Below, piece by piece: positions 9,746-19,246 of a stretch of 64,000 nucleotides of DNA (position 1 is the first letter of the stretch; every line of letters starts with the position of its first letter). Source of the stretch: Oceanisphaera avium. GTDB lineage: Bacteria; Pseudomonadota; Gammaproteobacteria; Enterobacterales; Aeromonadaceae. The translations under genes were made by a program, and so were the position numbers. The DNA is taken from contig NZ_CP021376.1 of the NCBI RefSeq assembly GCF_002157875.1, forward strand, positions 868,001-932,000, given 5' to 3'. The notes below the pieces were generated by a model. The model saw nothing but the letters and a program-made list of their open reading frames with translations. It searched no databases and had not been told where the DNA came from.

Positions 9746-10804
9746 TCAGCGCCTCTTCTCTTCAAGCTCTGTAATTAACTGCTGCATTAGCTCAGCCGCT
9801 GGCAAGGCGCGGGCTAAGGGCGCGCCTTGTCCTGCCCAAAAGGGCGCAAAATCAAAGCATCCTTGTTGACTAGCCGCTAAATGCAGTGCTTTTCCTACGC
9901 TGTAAGCTTGAGGGTAAGCGGCCACAGGGATTGCAAGTTTTGCTAATTCTTGATGTGCTCGGTTAATCAAACCTCGTGCAGGGCGCCCTGAAAGGCAGCG
10001 CGTAATCCCCGTATGAAACGCCTTAGCACTGCTTAACTGACTACGATATGCTTGGCTGGCATCAGACTCTGGACAAAGAATAAAGGCGGTACCAAGCTGG
10101 GCACCACTGGCGCCCATCTTTAACACCTGAGCGATACCTTGCCCATTCATAATGCCTCCCGCTGCAATAATGGGCAGCGAGCATTGGCGGGTTAAAAGTT
10201 GCAATAAGCCAAATAAACCCAGCTCTATATCTTCTTCTGGCTTAAATACACCGCGATGACCGCCTGCTTCTATACCTTGGGCAATAATACCATCTAGCCC
10301 CGCAGCCATAATGGCGCGTGCCTCTCCTACTCTCGTTGCGCACCCTAACAGCTTTATACCCGCGCCTTTAAGAGCGGTTATTGCCTCGGCACTGGGAAGT
10401 CCAAAGTGAAAACTTACCACAGCCGGGCGCTCTGCTAATAGCAGCGCTAGCAGATGAGGATTATCATTAAAGCTTGGATGAGCTTGAAAAAGACGCAGCG
10501 GCGGCTCTGCAGAAAATTCTTCAAAATAAGGAGTTAAAGCGTCTAGCCAACCTTGTTCTGTGGCAACATCTTGCACCGGTGCTGCATGGCAAAACACATT
10601 GACATTAAAGGGCTTAGAAGTCGCACGCTTTAGTGCGCGAATGTGCTCGCTTGCTTGCTCAACCGTGCTCGCTCCCAAGCCAATAGAGCCCAAACCACCC
10701 GCATTGGACACGGCAGCGGCTAAAGCGACAGTGGCGGTCCCCGCCATGGGAGCTTGAATAATAGGATATTCAATATTTAGCATGCTAAGTAATGAATTGG
10801 GCAT
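9746..10804 (-). CDS. nitronate monooxygenase family flavoenzyme
   Basis: A 352-residue FMN-dependent TIM-barrel protein of the nitronate monooxygenase (2-nitropropane dioxygenase) family, which detoxifies alkyl nitronates such as propionate-3-nitronate. The N-terminus IEYPIIQAPMAG is the FMN-binding opening. AQGIEAGGHRG holds the conserved His, and PIIAAGGIMNGQ with GASGAQLGTAFI forms the phosphate-binding end of the barrel. A short C-terminal extension ends LEEKRR. It is convergent with arcC and transcribed in the same direction as the broken cupin gene 65 nt upstream, so the two could share a transcript. The in vivo substrate is not known. Confidence 0.9.
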   Translation of the reverse strand: MPNSLLSMLNIEYPIIQAPMAGTATVALAAAVSNAGGLGSIGLGASTVEQASEHIRALKRATSKPFNVNVFCHAAPVQDVATEQGWLDALTPYFEEFSAEPPLRLFQAHPSFNDNPHLLALLLAERPAVVSFHFGLPSAEAITALKGAGIKLLGCATRVGEARAIMAAGLDGIIAQGIEAGGHRGVFKPEEDIELGLFGLLQLLTRQCSLPIIAAGGIMNGQGIAQVLKMGASGAQLGTAFILCPESDASQAYRSQLSSAKAFHTGITRCLSGRPARGLINRAHQELAKLAIPVAAYPQAYSVGKALHLAASQQGCFDFAPFWAGQGAPLARALPAAELMQQLITELEEKRR

Positions 10805-10868
10805 TAACGTACTCCTTTAATTAGCCGCCACTGCAAAGGCAAGCTTACTGTTAAAGCTAGTGGTATTT

Positions 10869-11566
10869 TTATAGGCGATGAGCGGGGTTTAATGGATCTC
10901 CCATTAAATGAGCTTCTAGGTGCCCAACTTTTACGTAAATAAGCGCCCCCTCCTGTTCAGTAAAAGGCGCATGGCGGCTATAGCAAGGACTTCTTATCCA
11001 AGAGTCGGCGGGATAGGAGCCAAATTCATCATGAAACACCCCTTCTAATACTAAAATTTCTTCTCCGCCGACATGAGTATGAGCACTAAATTGAGTGTAA
11101 GGCGCCCAGCGGACTAAAGCAGTGTTTACGCCATTATGTTCATGCAAAGGCATCACCGATAAGCCGGTTACTGCTCCAGGCTGCCACAAGCTAGTTTGAG
11201 TCTCTATGTTAACTTGCAAGCGATCGGTGTCACTAAATTGCCACAACTTAACCAATAAGGTACATCCCGAAAGAGTATAAGGCTGATGACGACTGCCAGG
11301 TGGGTTTCGCAAATAACTACCAGCAGGATAGTCACCGTGCTCATCAGAAAAAACCCCCTCTAACACCAGTATTTCTTCGCCGCCATCATGAGTATGACTG
11401 CTATAACCGGCATTTGGGGCATAGCGCACTATGCTGGTGGCTCGTGCCACCTCCTCTCCCACTCTATCTAGCATCATGCGACTCACTCCGGCCAAGGGGA
11501 GTCAACAAATTGATATTGTTCAGGGTAAATAACCACTCTTTTGGTAAAATCACTATTAATGTGCAT
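10869..11566 (-). pseudogene. double-cupin (ChrR-like) protein gene with a one-base frameshift
   Basis: The main frame (stop at 10869, open to 11495) carries two similar cupin repeats, each with HTHxGGEEILVLEGVF and a later xxRHxP motif, as in ChrR-type cupin_7 proteins that bind Zn or other metals. Family members begin about 24 residues earlier. That N-terminus is present in another frame: ATG at 11564-11566 with AAGGA six bases upstream, reading MHINSDFTKRVVIYPEQ and continuing to DSP. It then runs into a stop because one base is missing at the run of four Cs (minus strand, 11496-11499). Adding one C restores a continuous product. The break is either a real mutation or a homopolymer sequencing error. 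A TTG at 11495 could start the shorter frame, but without a clear ribosome site. Confidence 0.7.
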
Positions 11567-11828
11567 GCTTATCCTTCACTTATTTACCCATTACATTTTG
11601 CTAACTGCGACTTAGTCAGTTTAGGTTACACCGGTATGGCTTGAAAACACTAAGTTTAGCGCCTTCTAATTTAATCGCTTTTAGTCGAGCTTCTTTTTAA
11701 AAGGCTTGAGCACGTCATTATTGATAACCACGGCGGGAGCTTTGCCACAATTTTGACCGAGAATTACCCCTTTATTGGCTAGCAGCTTACACTGCTTAAG
11801 GACTCAATATAGCTATCAGGGACAGATC

Positions 11829-13565
11829 ATGAATATTTATTTAACTCCTGCACTCACAATCAGCATTTGGTTAACCAGCTTTGCGCTACAGGCTGCCCCG
11901 CCCGTTAGTACGGGCCATGGCGGCGCCGTTGCCACTATTTCTGAGCCGGCCAGCCAAGCGGCGCTGCAAATTTTAGATAAAGGCGGCAATGCCATTGATG
12001 CAGCCATCGCGGCAGCGGCCACCTTGGGGGTAACTGAGCCATTTAGTTGTGGCATTGGCGGGGGCGGCTTTATGTTGATCTACTCCGCCCGTGATCAACA
12101 AGTGATTAGCATCGACCATCGAGAAACTGCCCCAGCCAGCGTTACACCGCGCCTATTTTTAGAAGATAATCACGCACTCCCGTGGCCAGACGCCGTGCCC
12201 AATGGCATTGCCGTAGGGGTGCCAGGCACAGTATTAGGCTGGCAAACAGCCCTAGAGCGCTATGGCACGCTCAGCCTTGCCCAACTGCTTGAGCCTGCAA
12301 TTCAAGTGGCAACCCAAGGCTTTAATATTAATGAAAACTTTCACCGTATTAATCAAATTAACGAAGCTAAATTTGCAAAGTTTGAAAGTGCCAGCCAACT
12401 GTATTTAACTAACGGTAAGGCGCATCAGATAGGCAGCCATTTTAGTAATCCTGACTTAGCTAATACCTATCAATTATTGGCGGATCGGGGCGCGCGCGCC
12501 TTTTACGAGGGTGAGCTTGCAGATGATATAGTCGCCGCAGTTAATACACCGCCAGTGAAAAAAGGCATCACAGTTTTAGCGGGCGACATGAGTCACACTG
12601 ATCTTAAAAATTATGAAGTTCGGCTACGCCAACCCATACACTCCACCTATCGTGGCTATGATGTATATGGCATGCCCGCCCCTTCTAGCGGGGGTATTGC
12701 TATCGCCCAAGCGCTAAATATGCTGGAAACGTTTGACTTAGCCAATATGGAAAGAGCGCAGGTAGAGCATCTTTACTTACAAGCGTCGAATTTAGCTTTT
12801 GCAGATCGCAACGCCTATGTGGCGGATCCTGAGTACACCGATATCCCGGTTCAAGGCCTACTGTCTAAAGAATATGCCAAAGCCCGAGCTCAGCTGATGA
12901 CAGGTAGCGCACTGCAACAAAGCTCGGCGGGCGACCCATTTCGTTACCAACAAGACCCTTCTTGGCCACTGCGTCCCTCACACCCCTTGGGCCAAGAATC
13001 ATTGCACACGACTCACTTAGCGGTGTCCGATCGCGAAGGCAATGTGGTGGCGTATACCTTTACTATCGAAGATTGGGGAGGCAGTGGCATAGTCGTCCCT
13101 GGGCGCGGCTTTTTACTCAATAACGAGCTTACTGACTTTGACTTTAGCTCCCCCCATCCTAATGTGGCCGAAGCCTTTAAGCGGCCACGCTCCAGCATGA
13201 GCCCCACTATCGTCCTAAAAGATCAACAACCTGCCTTCACTATCGGCTCTCCGGGCGGATCCACTATTATTACCACTGTGCTGCAAACCATGGTAAATCA
13301 TATCGACTTAGGAATGTCATTCAGCGAGGCGGTGAATGCGCCGCGAATGAGTCAGCGCAATGGCGATACCACCTTAGTAGAAAAACGGTCTGATTTTACT
13401 GACGGTGAGCAAGCTAAAGCACTGGCCGCTAACGGCCATACCTTTGTAGAAACCGAGCAAATTGGCGCAGCTAATGGCATTATTTTTAACCAAGATGGCA
13501 CAGTGACTGCAGTCAGTGAGTCTAAGCGCCACGGCGTAGGCACTGCGTTAGTCCAACAGCAATAG
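11829..13565 (+). CDS. ggt: gamma-glutamyltransferase (periplasmic)
   Basis: A 578-residue Ntn hydrolase precursor that hydrolyses or transfers the gamma-glutamyl group of glutathione. The ATG at 11829 is preferred over the open frame from 11775 because AGGGAC precedes it and it gives a proper signal peptide (MNIYLTPAL... cleaved near LQA-APPV). The catalytic, self-cleaving Thr is Thr394 in HTTHLAV. It is followed by the small-subunit motifs GFLLNNELTDFDF and GSPGGSTIITT. GHGGAVAT, GNAIDAA and GIGGGGFML mark the large subunit. It ends 10 nt from a convergent lipoprotein gene and is probably monocistronic. Confidence 0.95.
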   Translation: MNIYLTPALTISIWLTSFALQAAPPVSTGHGGAVATISEPASQAALQILDKGGNAIDAAIAAAATLGVTEPFSCGIGGGGFMLIYSARDQQVISIDHRETAPASVTPRLFLEDNHALPWPDAVPNGIAVGVPGTVLGWQTALERYGTLSLAQLLEPAIQVATQGFNINENFHRINQINEAKFAKFESASQLYLTNGKAHQIGSHFSNPDLANTYQLLADRGARAFYEGELADDIVAAVNTPPVKKGITVLAGDMSHTDLKNYEVRLRQPIHSTYRGYDVYGMPAPSSGGIAIAQALNMLETFDLANMERAQVEHLYLQASNLAFADRNAYVADPEYTDIPVQGLLSKEYAKARAQLMTGSALQQSSAGDPFRYQQDPSWPLRPSHPLGQESLHTTHLAVSDREGNVVAYTFTIEDWGGSGIVVPGRGFLLNNELTDFDFSSPHPNVAEAFKRPRSSMSPTIVLKDQQPAFTIGSPGGSTIITTVLQTMVNHIDLGMSFSEAVNAPRMSQRNGDTTLVEKRSDFTDGEQAKALAANGHTFVETEQIGAANGIIFNQDGTVTAVSESKRHGVGTALVQQQ

Positions 13566-13575
13566 ATAAGAGCGC

Positions 13576-14061
13576 TTAAAGCGAAGGGATTAATGTCACC
13601 GCTTGCTCTTGTTCATCAGGGGTGGCATTTTTTTCCAAAGAAGGATTAGGAGGATAGCGCTCACCATCAAATTCTAATAATTTTTCTTGGCCATCACTAT
13701 GGACAATCAAATTTTTAAAGCCTTGATTTTCCACCTCGCTCACACGAATAGGCGCTTGGGTAACGGTACTTTGGGAGAGTATTTTATAAACAGGAAATCG
13801 CGGATTATCATTAGCCGCACGTCCTTCTAGCACTAAAAAGGTACAACCTCCTGAGCCACACCACTTAGCGCCTTGCAACAGCACGACGACATCGTCAATG
13901 CCATCCTCATTTAAATCCACGCGCGCTTGGTGATATTTAATATCTGCTTGCTCACTAAACTCAGCAATCACACTGGCGACTTGATCATCTGGGCTAGTGG
14001 CGTGCTCGCAACCCAGCAATACCAACATGGTACTGAGCAAGAGTAAATAACGCAGTTTCAT
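13576..14061 (-). CDS. putative lipoprotein with a calcium-binding-like repeat
   Basis: A 161-residue exported lipoprotein. The ATG at 14061 (AGGAAG seven bases upstream) gives MKLRYLLLLSTMLVLLGC with the lipobox LLGC, so acylation at Cys18 is likely. DLNEDGIDDVVVLL resembles an EF-hand/FG-GAP-type calcium loop (DxNxDGxxD), common in secreted proteins with a beta-propeller or dockerin-like fold. CGSGGC supplies a possible disulfide. Function unknown. Confidence 0.7.
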   Translation of the reverse strand: MKLRYLLLLSTMLVLLGCEHATSPDDQVASVIAEFSEQADIKYHQARVDLNEDGIDDVVVLLQGAKWCGSGGCTFLVLEGRAANDNPRFPVYKILSQSTVTQAPIRVSEVENQGFKNLIVHSDGQEKLLEFDGERYPPNPSLEKNATPDEQEQAVTLIPSL

Positions 14062-14317
14062 GGTGAGCTTCCTAATAGATAACAATAAAGGGCGCTAAGG
14101 CGCCAGTGGAGCGTAGCGGCGAATAACACTAAAGCATTTTAAAAAACCTGCTAGCCCTACTTTGCACTAACAAACAACATTCAACAAGTCACTTGCTTAA
14201 TGAGCAAGACACCCCGTTAGGTGCGTTAAAACACATAAAAAGTAGCCAATATTGGACTAACTGCATTGATTGTCGCCTAATAGTAAGCAACCGCTTAATT
14301 AAGTAGGAGAAAAAAAG

Positions 14318-14758
14318 TTGCGTACACGGTTTTGGGAGCGCTTTAGTCTAGCAGAGTTAAATGCCAAGGAATGGGAAGCATTGTGCGATGGCTGTGCAAA
14401 ATGTTGTTTGGTGCGACAGGTAGATGACACAAAAGTACGGGTCTTTAATATTAGCTGTGATTTATTAGATGTCAGCCAGCGGCGCTGTCAAGATTATGAA
14501 CACCGTTTAAGTAGAGTGTCCCACTGCCATGCATTAACTCCTGAGAACGTGACAAGGTTTAATTGGCTACCAGAAAGCTGCGCTTATCGGCGCCTGTCAC
14601 AAGGAAAGCCGCTAGCCAAGTGGCATCCCTTACTCACCGGTTCAGCCCAAGCGATGTTGGAGGTAAATATGGCAGTTACCAGCGAGGCCATTCCTCTCTC
14701 TCAAGTGCCGCGCCATCGCTGGCATGCCCATATTATTAAAACCCGCTTTTTAAGCTAG
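14318..14758 (+). CDS. YcgN family cysteine-cluster protein
   Basis: A 146-residue protein of the YcgN/UPF0260 family, with a zinc- or iron-binding cysteine cluster: LCDGCAKCCL, a Cys at NISCDLL, RRCQDY, SHCHAL and PESCAYRRL. The start is TTG with AGGAG eight bases upstream; there is no ATG in this region, and the family N-terminus (xxxFWExxxLxELxxxEWExLCDGC) begins here. The molecular function of the family is not established. Its stop overlaps the stop of the convergent transporter gene by 4 nt (shared CTAG), so the two transcripts must overlap. Confidence 0.88.
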   Translation: MRTRFWERFSLAELNAKEWEALCDGCAKCCLVRQVDDTKVRVFNISCDLLDVSQRRCQDYEHRLSRVSHCHALTPENVTRFNWLPESCAYRRLSQGKPLAKWHPLLTGSAQAMLEVNMAVTSEAIPLSQVPRHRWHAHIIKTRFLS

Positions 14759-16971
14759 TCACTACTCGCAACAGGTGGCGTGAGGACCGAGGGCGTATCG
14801 GTTTGGGCAGATAAAGCTAAAAATGCTAAATGAGCTTCATAACGTTCTAATACATCATCAATGACTTGCTGCTTAGTGAGCCCCATTAGGTCATAACCCC
14901 CTGAGCCTGTTTGCGTAAAAACTTCAAGGCGATAGTAAACATCAGTATCTATCGACATTTTACCACTAAAGGTAGGAACTGGGGTTTCCACAATCGACAC
15001 CTGATAATGAAACGCTCTTAGCTCATCAAGGGTAACACGAATTAACGGCCCCTCAATGCCGGTGGCGTTGGCAACATTTGCTCGCTCTACCTCATAACCT
15101 TCACGGCGAAACTCCACGGCAATATCATCGAGGGCGGGGCGTACCGTGCGCTCTAGAAACTGAGAGACTTCTCGCAAGGTAGGATAAGCCAGCATTTGGG
15201 CAAGACGTTGTTTCCAAGAACGAGCCGGTAAATGCCCGCCACTGGGCGCTTGAGAAGCGCGGCGCAGCACCAATCCTTCACGCTCGGCGCGCTCCATACG
15301 CAGTGCTTTATGAAAAGAGGCCATCACTAAATAAGCAATAATAGTCACGGGTAGCGCAAAAATAAGCGTGGCATATTCCATGGTAACCACACCACCTGCT
15401 AATAACATGGCTATCGTGAGCATGGCGGTGAGTAATGCCCAAAAAATACGCAGCCACTTAGGTCCATCCTCTGCAGGGTTAGGAATAGTGGCAGAAAAAT
15501 TAGACATCACCATGGCGCCAGAATTCGCACTGGTGAGATAAAATAATAATCCGGAAAAAGTAGCCAAACAGATCAAGACCATAGCACCGGGAAAGGTGTC
15601 AAGCAGCGCATACCAGCCTTGTTCGGGATTAGTGGCGGCTAATTGGGCAAACTCATTATTCCCAGCCAGTACTTCAAATAAGGCAGAGTTTCCAAAAAAA
15701 GAGACGATGATAAAGTCGCATAATACGGGAACTGTAATAGCAGCAATAACAAACTCGCGTAAGGTGCGCCCGCGGGAAATACGTGCTAAAAACACCCCCA
15801 CAAACGGCCCCCACGCCAACCAAAATGCCCAAAAGAACAGTGTCCAGCCACTCATCCATTGGCTACTGTTTGGCTCATAGACTAAGGTACGCAACATTCT
15901 TGAGGGCAAAGTCACTAAAAACTGCCCAATGTTTTCTACTAACGCGCCCAGTAAAAAAGCGGTTTGCCCTGCCACTAAGATATAGATCATCATAGCGACC
16001 GCGCTCCATAAATTGAGCTCAGAAATCCAGCGAATACCTCTATCAACGCCAGAGGTAGTAGCGACTATGGTTAAAACTACGGCTCCCCCCACCAAGGCAA
16101 TTTGTAGAATTAAGCCTTGTTCTAGGCCAAATATGCGAGCAAATCCCACATTAAGTAACACCACCCCTATGCCCATGGTGGTGGCCACGCCAAAGACGGT
16201 GCCCACTAAAGCCACTATGCTAATACCATCGCCCAAGGGGCCACGGGCACGCTTACCTAATAATGGATACAGTGCGGCGCGAATAGACAGCGGCATATCC
16301 CAGCGGTAGGCAAAATAACCCATCGCCATGCCAAGTAAGGCATAAACAGACCAGCCGGCAATGCCATAGTGAAACATGGTCCACACCACCGCATCTTGCA
16401 ATGCGCCGGCACTGGCTCCTTCTCCGGTGGGGGGCTGTAAATAATTAACCACAGGTCCGGTCACAGAGAAAAACAAGAGATCGATGCCCACCCCAGCGGC
16501 AAACAGCATGGCCACCCAGGTCCCTAACTTATATTGAGGACGGGAATGATCGGGGCCAAGGCGCACTCCGCCCTCTTTTGACAGAGCTACCCACACCACA
16601 AAGCCAATAATCAATGCCATGGTGAGCACATAATACCAACCTAAGTTAGCCCCTATCCAATCCACCATAATCTTCATCGCCACGCGAGCGCCTTCTGGCA
16701 TCAACATGGTCCACAATGAAAAAGCCAAAATAATACTGGAAGAGATCAATAAAATAGCCCAATTTACCTGTGCTTTAGGTTGTTCAACCAGCTCTGCTAA
16801 GCCCTTACTTAAGTCACTACGAGATACGGGCGCGTCATCACTGGCGCGGTTTGGTTTGCGTTGTGAGCCGCCAAAGCGACTACGCTCAAAGGGCGAGCGC
16901 GAGGCAGGAGTACTAGGCTCAGCAGAGCTTGAGACTGTGGGCTGTTTATCGTCAGGGGGATGATTGGCCAT
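14755..16971 (-). CDS. BCCT family betaine/choline transporter
   Basis: A 738-residue inner-membrane transporter with about 12 membrane segments between residues 70 and 560. The family core is visible as GVGIDLLFFSV and WTLFFWAFWLAWGPFVGVFLARI, the latter being the substrate-coordinating TM8 motif. The long cytoplasmic C-terminus (about 170 residues) resembles that of BetT, which uses it for osmotic regulation of choline uptake. The N-terminus carries about 70 extra Ser/Pro/Arg-rich, probably disordered residues. The start has AGGAA about six bases upstream. There are no betaine biosynthesis genes beside it, so choline versus betaine cannot be decided. Confidence 0.9.
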   Translation of the reverse strand: MANHPPDDKQPTVSSSAEPSTPASRSPFERSRFGGSQRKPNRASDDAPVSRSDLSKGLAELVEQPKAQVNWAILLISSSIILAFSLWTMLMPEGARVAMKIMVDWIGANLGWYYVLTMALIIGFVVWVALSKEGGVRLGPDHSRPQYKLGTWVAMLFAAGVGIDLLFFSVTGPVVNYLQPPTGEGASAGALQDAVVWTMFHYGIAGWSVYALLGMAMGYFAYRWDMPLSIRAALYPLLGKRARGPLGDGISIVALVGTVFGVATTMGIGVVLLNVGFARIFGLEQGLILQIALVGGAVVLTIVATTSGVDRGIRWISELNLWSAVAMMIYILVAGQTAFLLGALVENIGQFLVTLPSRMLRTLVYEPNSSQWMSGWTLFFWAFWLAWGPFVGVFLARISRGRTLREFVIAAITVPVLCDFIIVSFFGNSALFEVLAGNNEFAQLAATNPEQGWYALLDTFPGAMVLICLATFSGLLFYLTSANSGAMVMSNFSATIPNPAEDGPKWLRIFWALLTAMLTIAMLLAGGVVTMEYATLIFALPVTIIAYLVMASFHKALRMERAEREGLVLRRASQAPSGGHLPARSWKQRLAQMLAYPTLREVSQFLERTVRPALDDIAVEFRREGYEVERANVANATGIEGPLIRVTLDELRAFHYQVSIVETPVPTFSGKMSIDTDVYYRLEVFTQTGSGGYDLMGLTKQQVIDDVLERYEAHLAFLALSAQTDTPSVLTPPVASSD

Positions 16972-17225
16972 GTATTATTCCTTTAAACAAGTGCGCCCAT
17001 AATCGGGAGAGGATAACTATCCCCAAAGACAAAGTGGCAGAGGTGCTTTAAGCCTAGCAGCTACTTATTTTGCGCACTAGCCTGACTCCTTCAAGGCGTG
17101 AGCCAAGCCTAGCAACTATATGCCGACTTCATATCGGCTTAGCAATTATGATATTGATCAGTTAATAAGCTAAGCGCTAGCAAGCCGTCAAAAAAGAAGA
17201 CTAAGTCTGAGAAGTGAGAGCAGGC

Positions 17226-17570
17226 TTATTTTATAATTTCATCTTTACCGATAGCGTCGCGCGCTTCGGCTTTGCTCATGCTAAGCGGCGTGTATATGCA
17301 AGCGACCCCTGCTTTAGTCAATGCAATACTAAAGCGGTGATCGCAATTAACCGCAGCAAATAACACCGGCAACTGCTCATTCTCAACGCTGCTAGGTAGA
17401 TATAATATTTTTTGGCCCGCTTTACAGACCAAGGCGCTGGCATCTTTTTGCCAATGGCTAACTTCACATAACTGTTGCTGATCAATATCGACCGTAACTA
17501 CAGTTTCGGGCTCATTACATGCGCTCAGTAGCCCTAGGCTGAGCGCTAGCATTAAAATTTTTTTAATCAT
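17226..17570 (-). CDS. small putative lipoprotein
   Basis: A 114-residue product. MIKKILMLALSLGLLSAC ends in a canonical lipobox, so it is probably an outer-membrane lipoprotein. Four further Cys residues (LCEVSHW, LVCKAG, NCDHRF, ACIYT) could form two disulfides in the periplasm. I recognise no domain. It lies downstream of the RIO kinase gene on the same strand, 41 nt past that gene's stop, so the two may be co-transcribed. Confidence 0.65.
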   Translation of the reverse strand: MIKKILMLALSLGLLSACNEPETVVTVDIDQQQLCEVSHWQKDASALVCKAGQKILYLPSSVENEQLPVLFAAVNCDHRFSIALTKAGVACIYTPLSMSKAEARDAIGKDEIIK

Positions 17571-17611
17571 TAAAACTGGCTTCTTAAAATAACAAAGATA
17601 TGTTTATTCGC

Positions 17612-18469
17612 TTAATCGTCTTGATTGGCATCGCGAAGGCGATCGCGGCGCGCAAACTCTTCTTCCATCGCCGCATTTATTTCTTCAAGTACCGCATCGA
17701 CATTAGCGTTTTCGCCAACATCTGCAAATTGGCCGCTTAGCTCAGTATGAGGAGTTAAATTCCCCTCTTCATACAGACTCCACATCTCTTTGGCATATTG
17801 AGTGTGTAACAATGAAGGGGCGAAAGTGCCGTAATAGCGGCGCATATTATTAACATCTCGTAAAAACATCGCTTTAGCACTGTTATTAGCAGCGGCATTA
17901 ACAGCTTGTGGTAGATCGATGATCACTGGGCCATTATCATCAACTAACACATTAAATTCAGACAAGTCGCCATGGATCAATCCCTCACAGAGCATTAACT
18001 TGATGTAGTGCATCATTAACTGATGATCTTCAATCGCTTGCTCTTGTGACATAGTGACATCGTCTAAGCGCGGAGCGACATCACCTTCATCATCGGTAAC
18101 CAGCTCCATCAGTAACACACCATCGACACAGCCAAAGGTCTCTGGCACTCGCACTCCGGCCATGGCTAAGCGAGATAGCGCATCTACTTCGGCGTTTTGC
18201 CAAATTTTTTCTTCTTGCTCACGGCCAAATTTAGAGCGCTTAGCCATGGCTCTGGCTTCACGACCACTGCGTACTTGACGCCCCTCTTGATATTGGGCCG
18301 CCTTTTTAAAGCTGCGCTTAATAGCATCTTTATACACTTTGGCACAGCGAACTTGCTCACCACAACGAACCACAAATACATCCGCTTCTTTACCGCTCAT
18401 TAAACGGCTAAGCACTTCGTCAATAAGCCCCTCTTCTACAAGAGGCTGTAGGCGTTTAGGTGTTTTCAC
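17612..18469 (-). CDS. RIO-type serine protein kinase (PA4780 family)
   Basis: A 285-residue cytosolic protein kinase. MSGKEADVFVVRC and CAKVYKD correspond to the flexible nucleotide loop and the ATP-anchoring Lys of RIO kinases. GLIHGDLSEFNVLV is the catalytic loop (Asp, Asn), and PVIIDLPQAV contains the metal-binding Asp. The C-terminal tail is rich in acidic residues and ends DANQDD. RIO kinases act in ribosome maturation in eukaryotes; targets of bacterial members are not established. It is the first gene of a possible two-gene unit with the downstream lipoprotein. Confidence 0.88.
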   Translation of the reverse strand: MKTPKRLQPLVEEGLIDEVLSRLMSGKEADVFVVRCGEQVRCAKVYKDAIKRSFKKAAQYQEGRQVRSGREARAMAKRSKFGREQEEKIWQNAEVDALSRLAMAGVRVPETFGCVDGVLLMELVTDDEGDVAPRLDDVTMSQEQAIEDHQLMMHYIKLMLCEGLIHGDLSEFNVLVDDNGPVIIDLPQAVNAAANNSAKAMFLRDVNNMRRYYGTFAPSLLHTQYAKEMWSLYEEGNLTPHTELSGQFADVGENANVDAVLEEINAAMEEEFARRDRLRDANQDD

Positions 18470-18788
18470 GGGCGACCTGCTAAATAATATCGGCGTTCAA
18501 TCATAGTGGTAACGAAAGCACTTTAGTTAAAGAAAATAATAAGGGGCAGAGGATATCACCTTTGGCCAACAAGAGCAGTGAGCCTAGCAAACTGTAGGCT
18601 TATTTTTAATAGGGGAATAGAACAACAGACACTTCTTTGCTAATTCAGAGAGTCGACGCTGGCTGCAACGCCACTTTTTAGCAAAGACAACCAAGGCGGG
18701 GTGCAAAAAATAAAAACCAGCGACTAAAGCCTGACTTGCCTCAGTCGCTGGTTACTCACGTGAAAACTAACGCTTCAGCTCTTTATTG
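18470..18788. other. intergenic region upstream of the RIO kinase
   Basis: A 319-base gap holding the RIO kinase promoter region and, at 18705-18753, the terminator of the DUF6172 gene. Nothing else is recognisable. Confidence 0.5.
18705..18753 (-). terminator. Rho-independent terminator
   Basis: On the minus strand AACCAGCGACT pairs with AGTCGCTGGTT across a partly paired loop, followed by TTTTTATTTTTT. It terminates the gene at 18789-19097. Confidence 0.9.
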
Positions 18789-19097
18789 TTAAAGCTCGTG
18801 ATCTGTGTGCTCAGTGCGGGGACTGTGCTTACAGGCCTTAGCTAAAATCTCTAGGTAAAACTCAGTGAGCTCTTGTGCCACCACTTCATCGATGCGCTTA
18901 TTAATCTCTGAAGGAAATACTGGCGTCGCCTGCTCGGCGGTTATGCCAAAGCGACAGTCAAACGCCCAGTAGTTCATGCCAGGTGGCAGCGTTTTATTAC
19001 GCTCCCGCTTAAAATACTTTTTGATCTCATGCTTAATGGCATCGACGCGACGCGGCAAAGGAAGTTTAGGATGAGCTAAAGTAAAAATCTTTTTCAT
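18789..19097 (-). CDS. DUF6172 family protein
   Basis: A 102-residue basic protein. The ATG at 19097 has AGGAA six bases upstream and gives MKKIFTLAHPKLPLPRRVDA; the open frame extends upstream to 19130 but without a ribosome site. The conserved block HEIKKYFKRERNKTLPPG, then NYWAFDCRFG, identifies the DUF6172 family of small proteins found in marine gammaproteobacteria. Function unknown. It is a single gene with its own terminator. Confidence 0.75.
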   Translation of the reverse strand: MKKIFTLAHPKLPLPRRVDAIKHEIKKYFKRERNKTLPPGMNYWAFDCRFGITAEQATPVFPSEINKRIDEVVAQELTEFYLEILAKACKHSPRTEHTDHEL

Positions 19098-19246
19098 GTT
19101 ATTCCTACTGGGTTTGCAATAACGCTGCATCTAGCCATAAGGCGAGATGTTCATTGATGCGCGCATTCTACATGGTTAAGCCACAGATAACTGCCAATTT
19201 GATCGCTTTCTCTCACTTAAGGCAGTCATTATTTGTCTCTAAAGAG

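Noticed and set aside
11300..11644. 114-residue plus-strand frame over the cupin gene
   Set aside because: It lies opposite a well-supported cupin repeat and has no family features.
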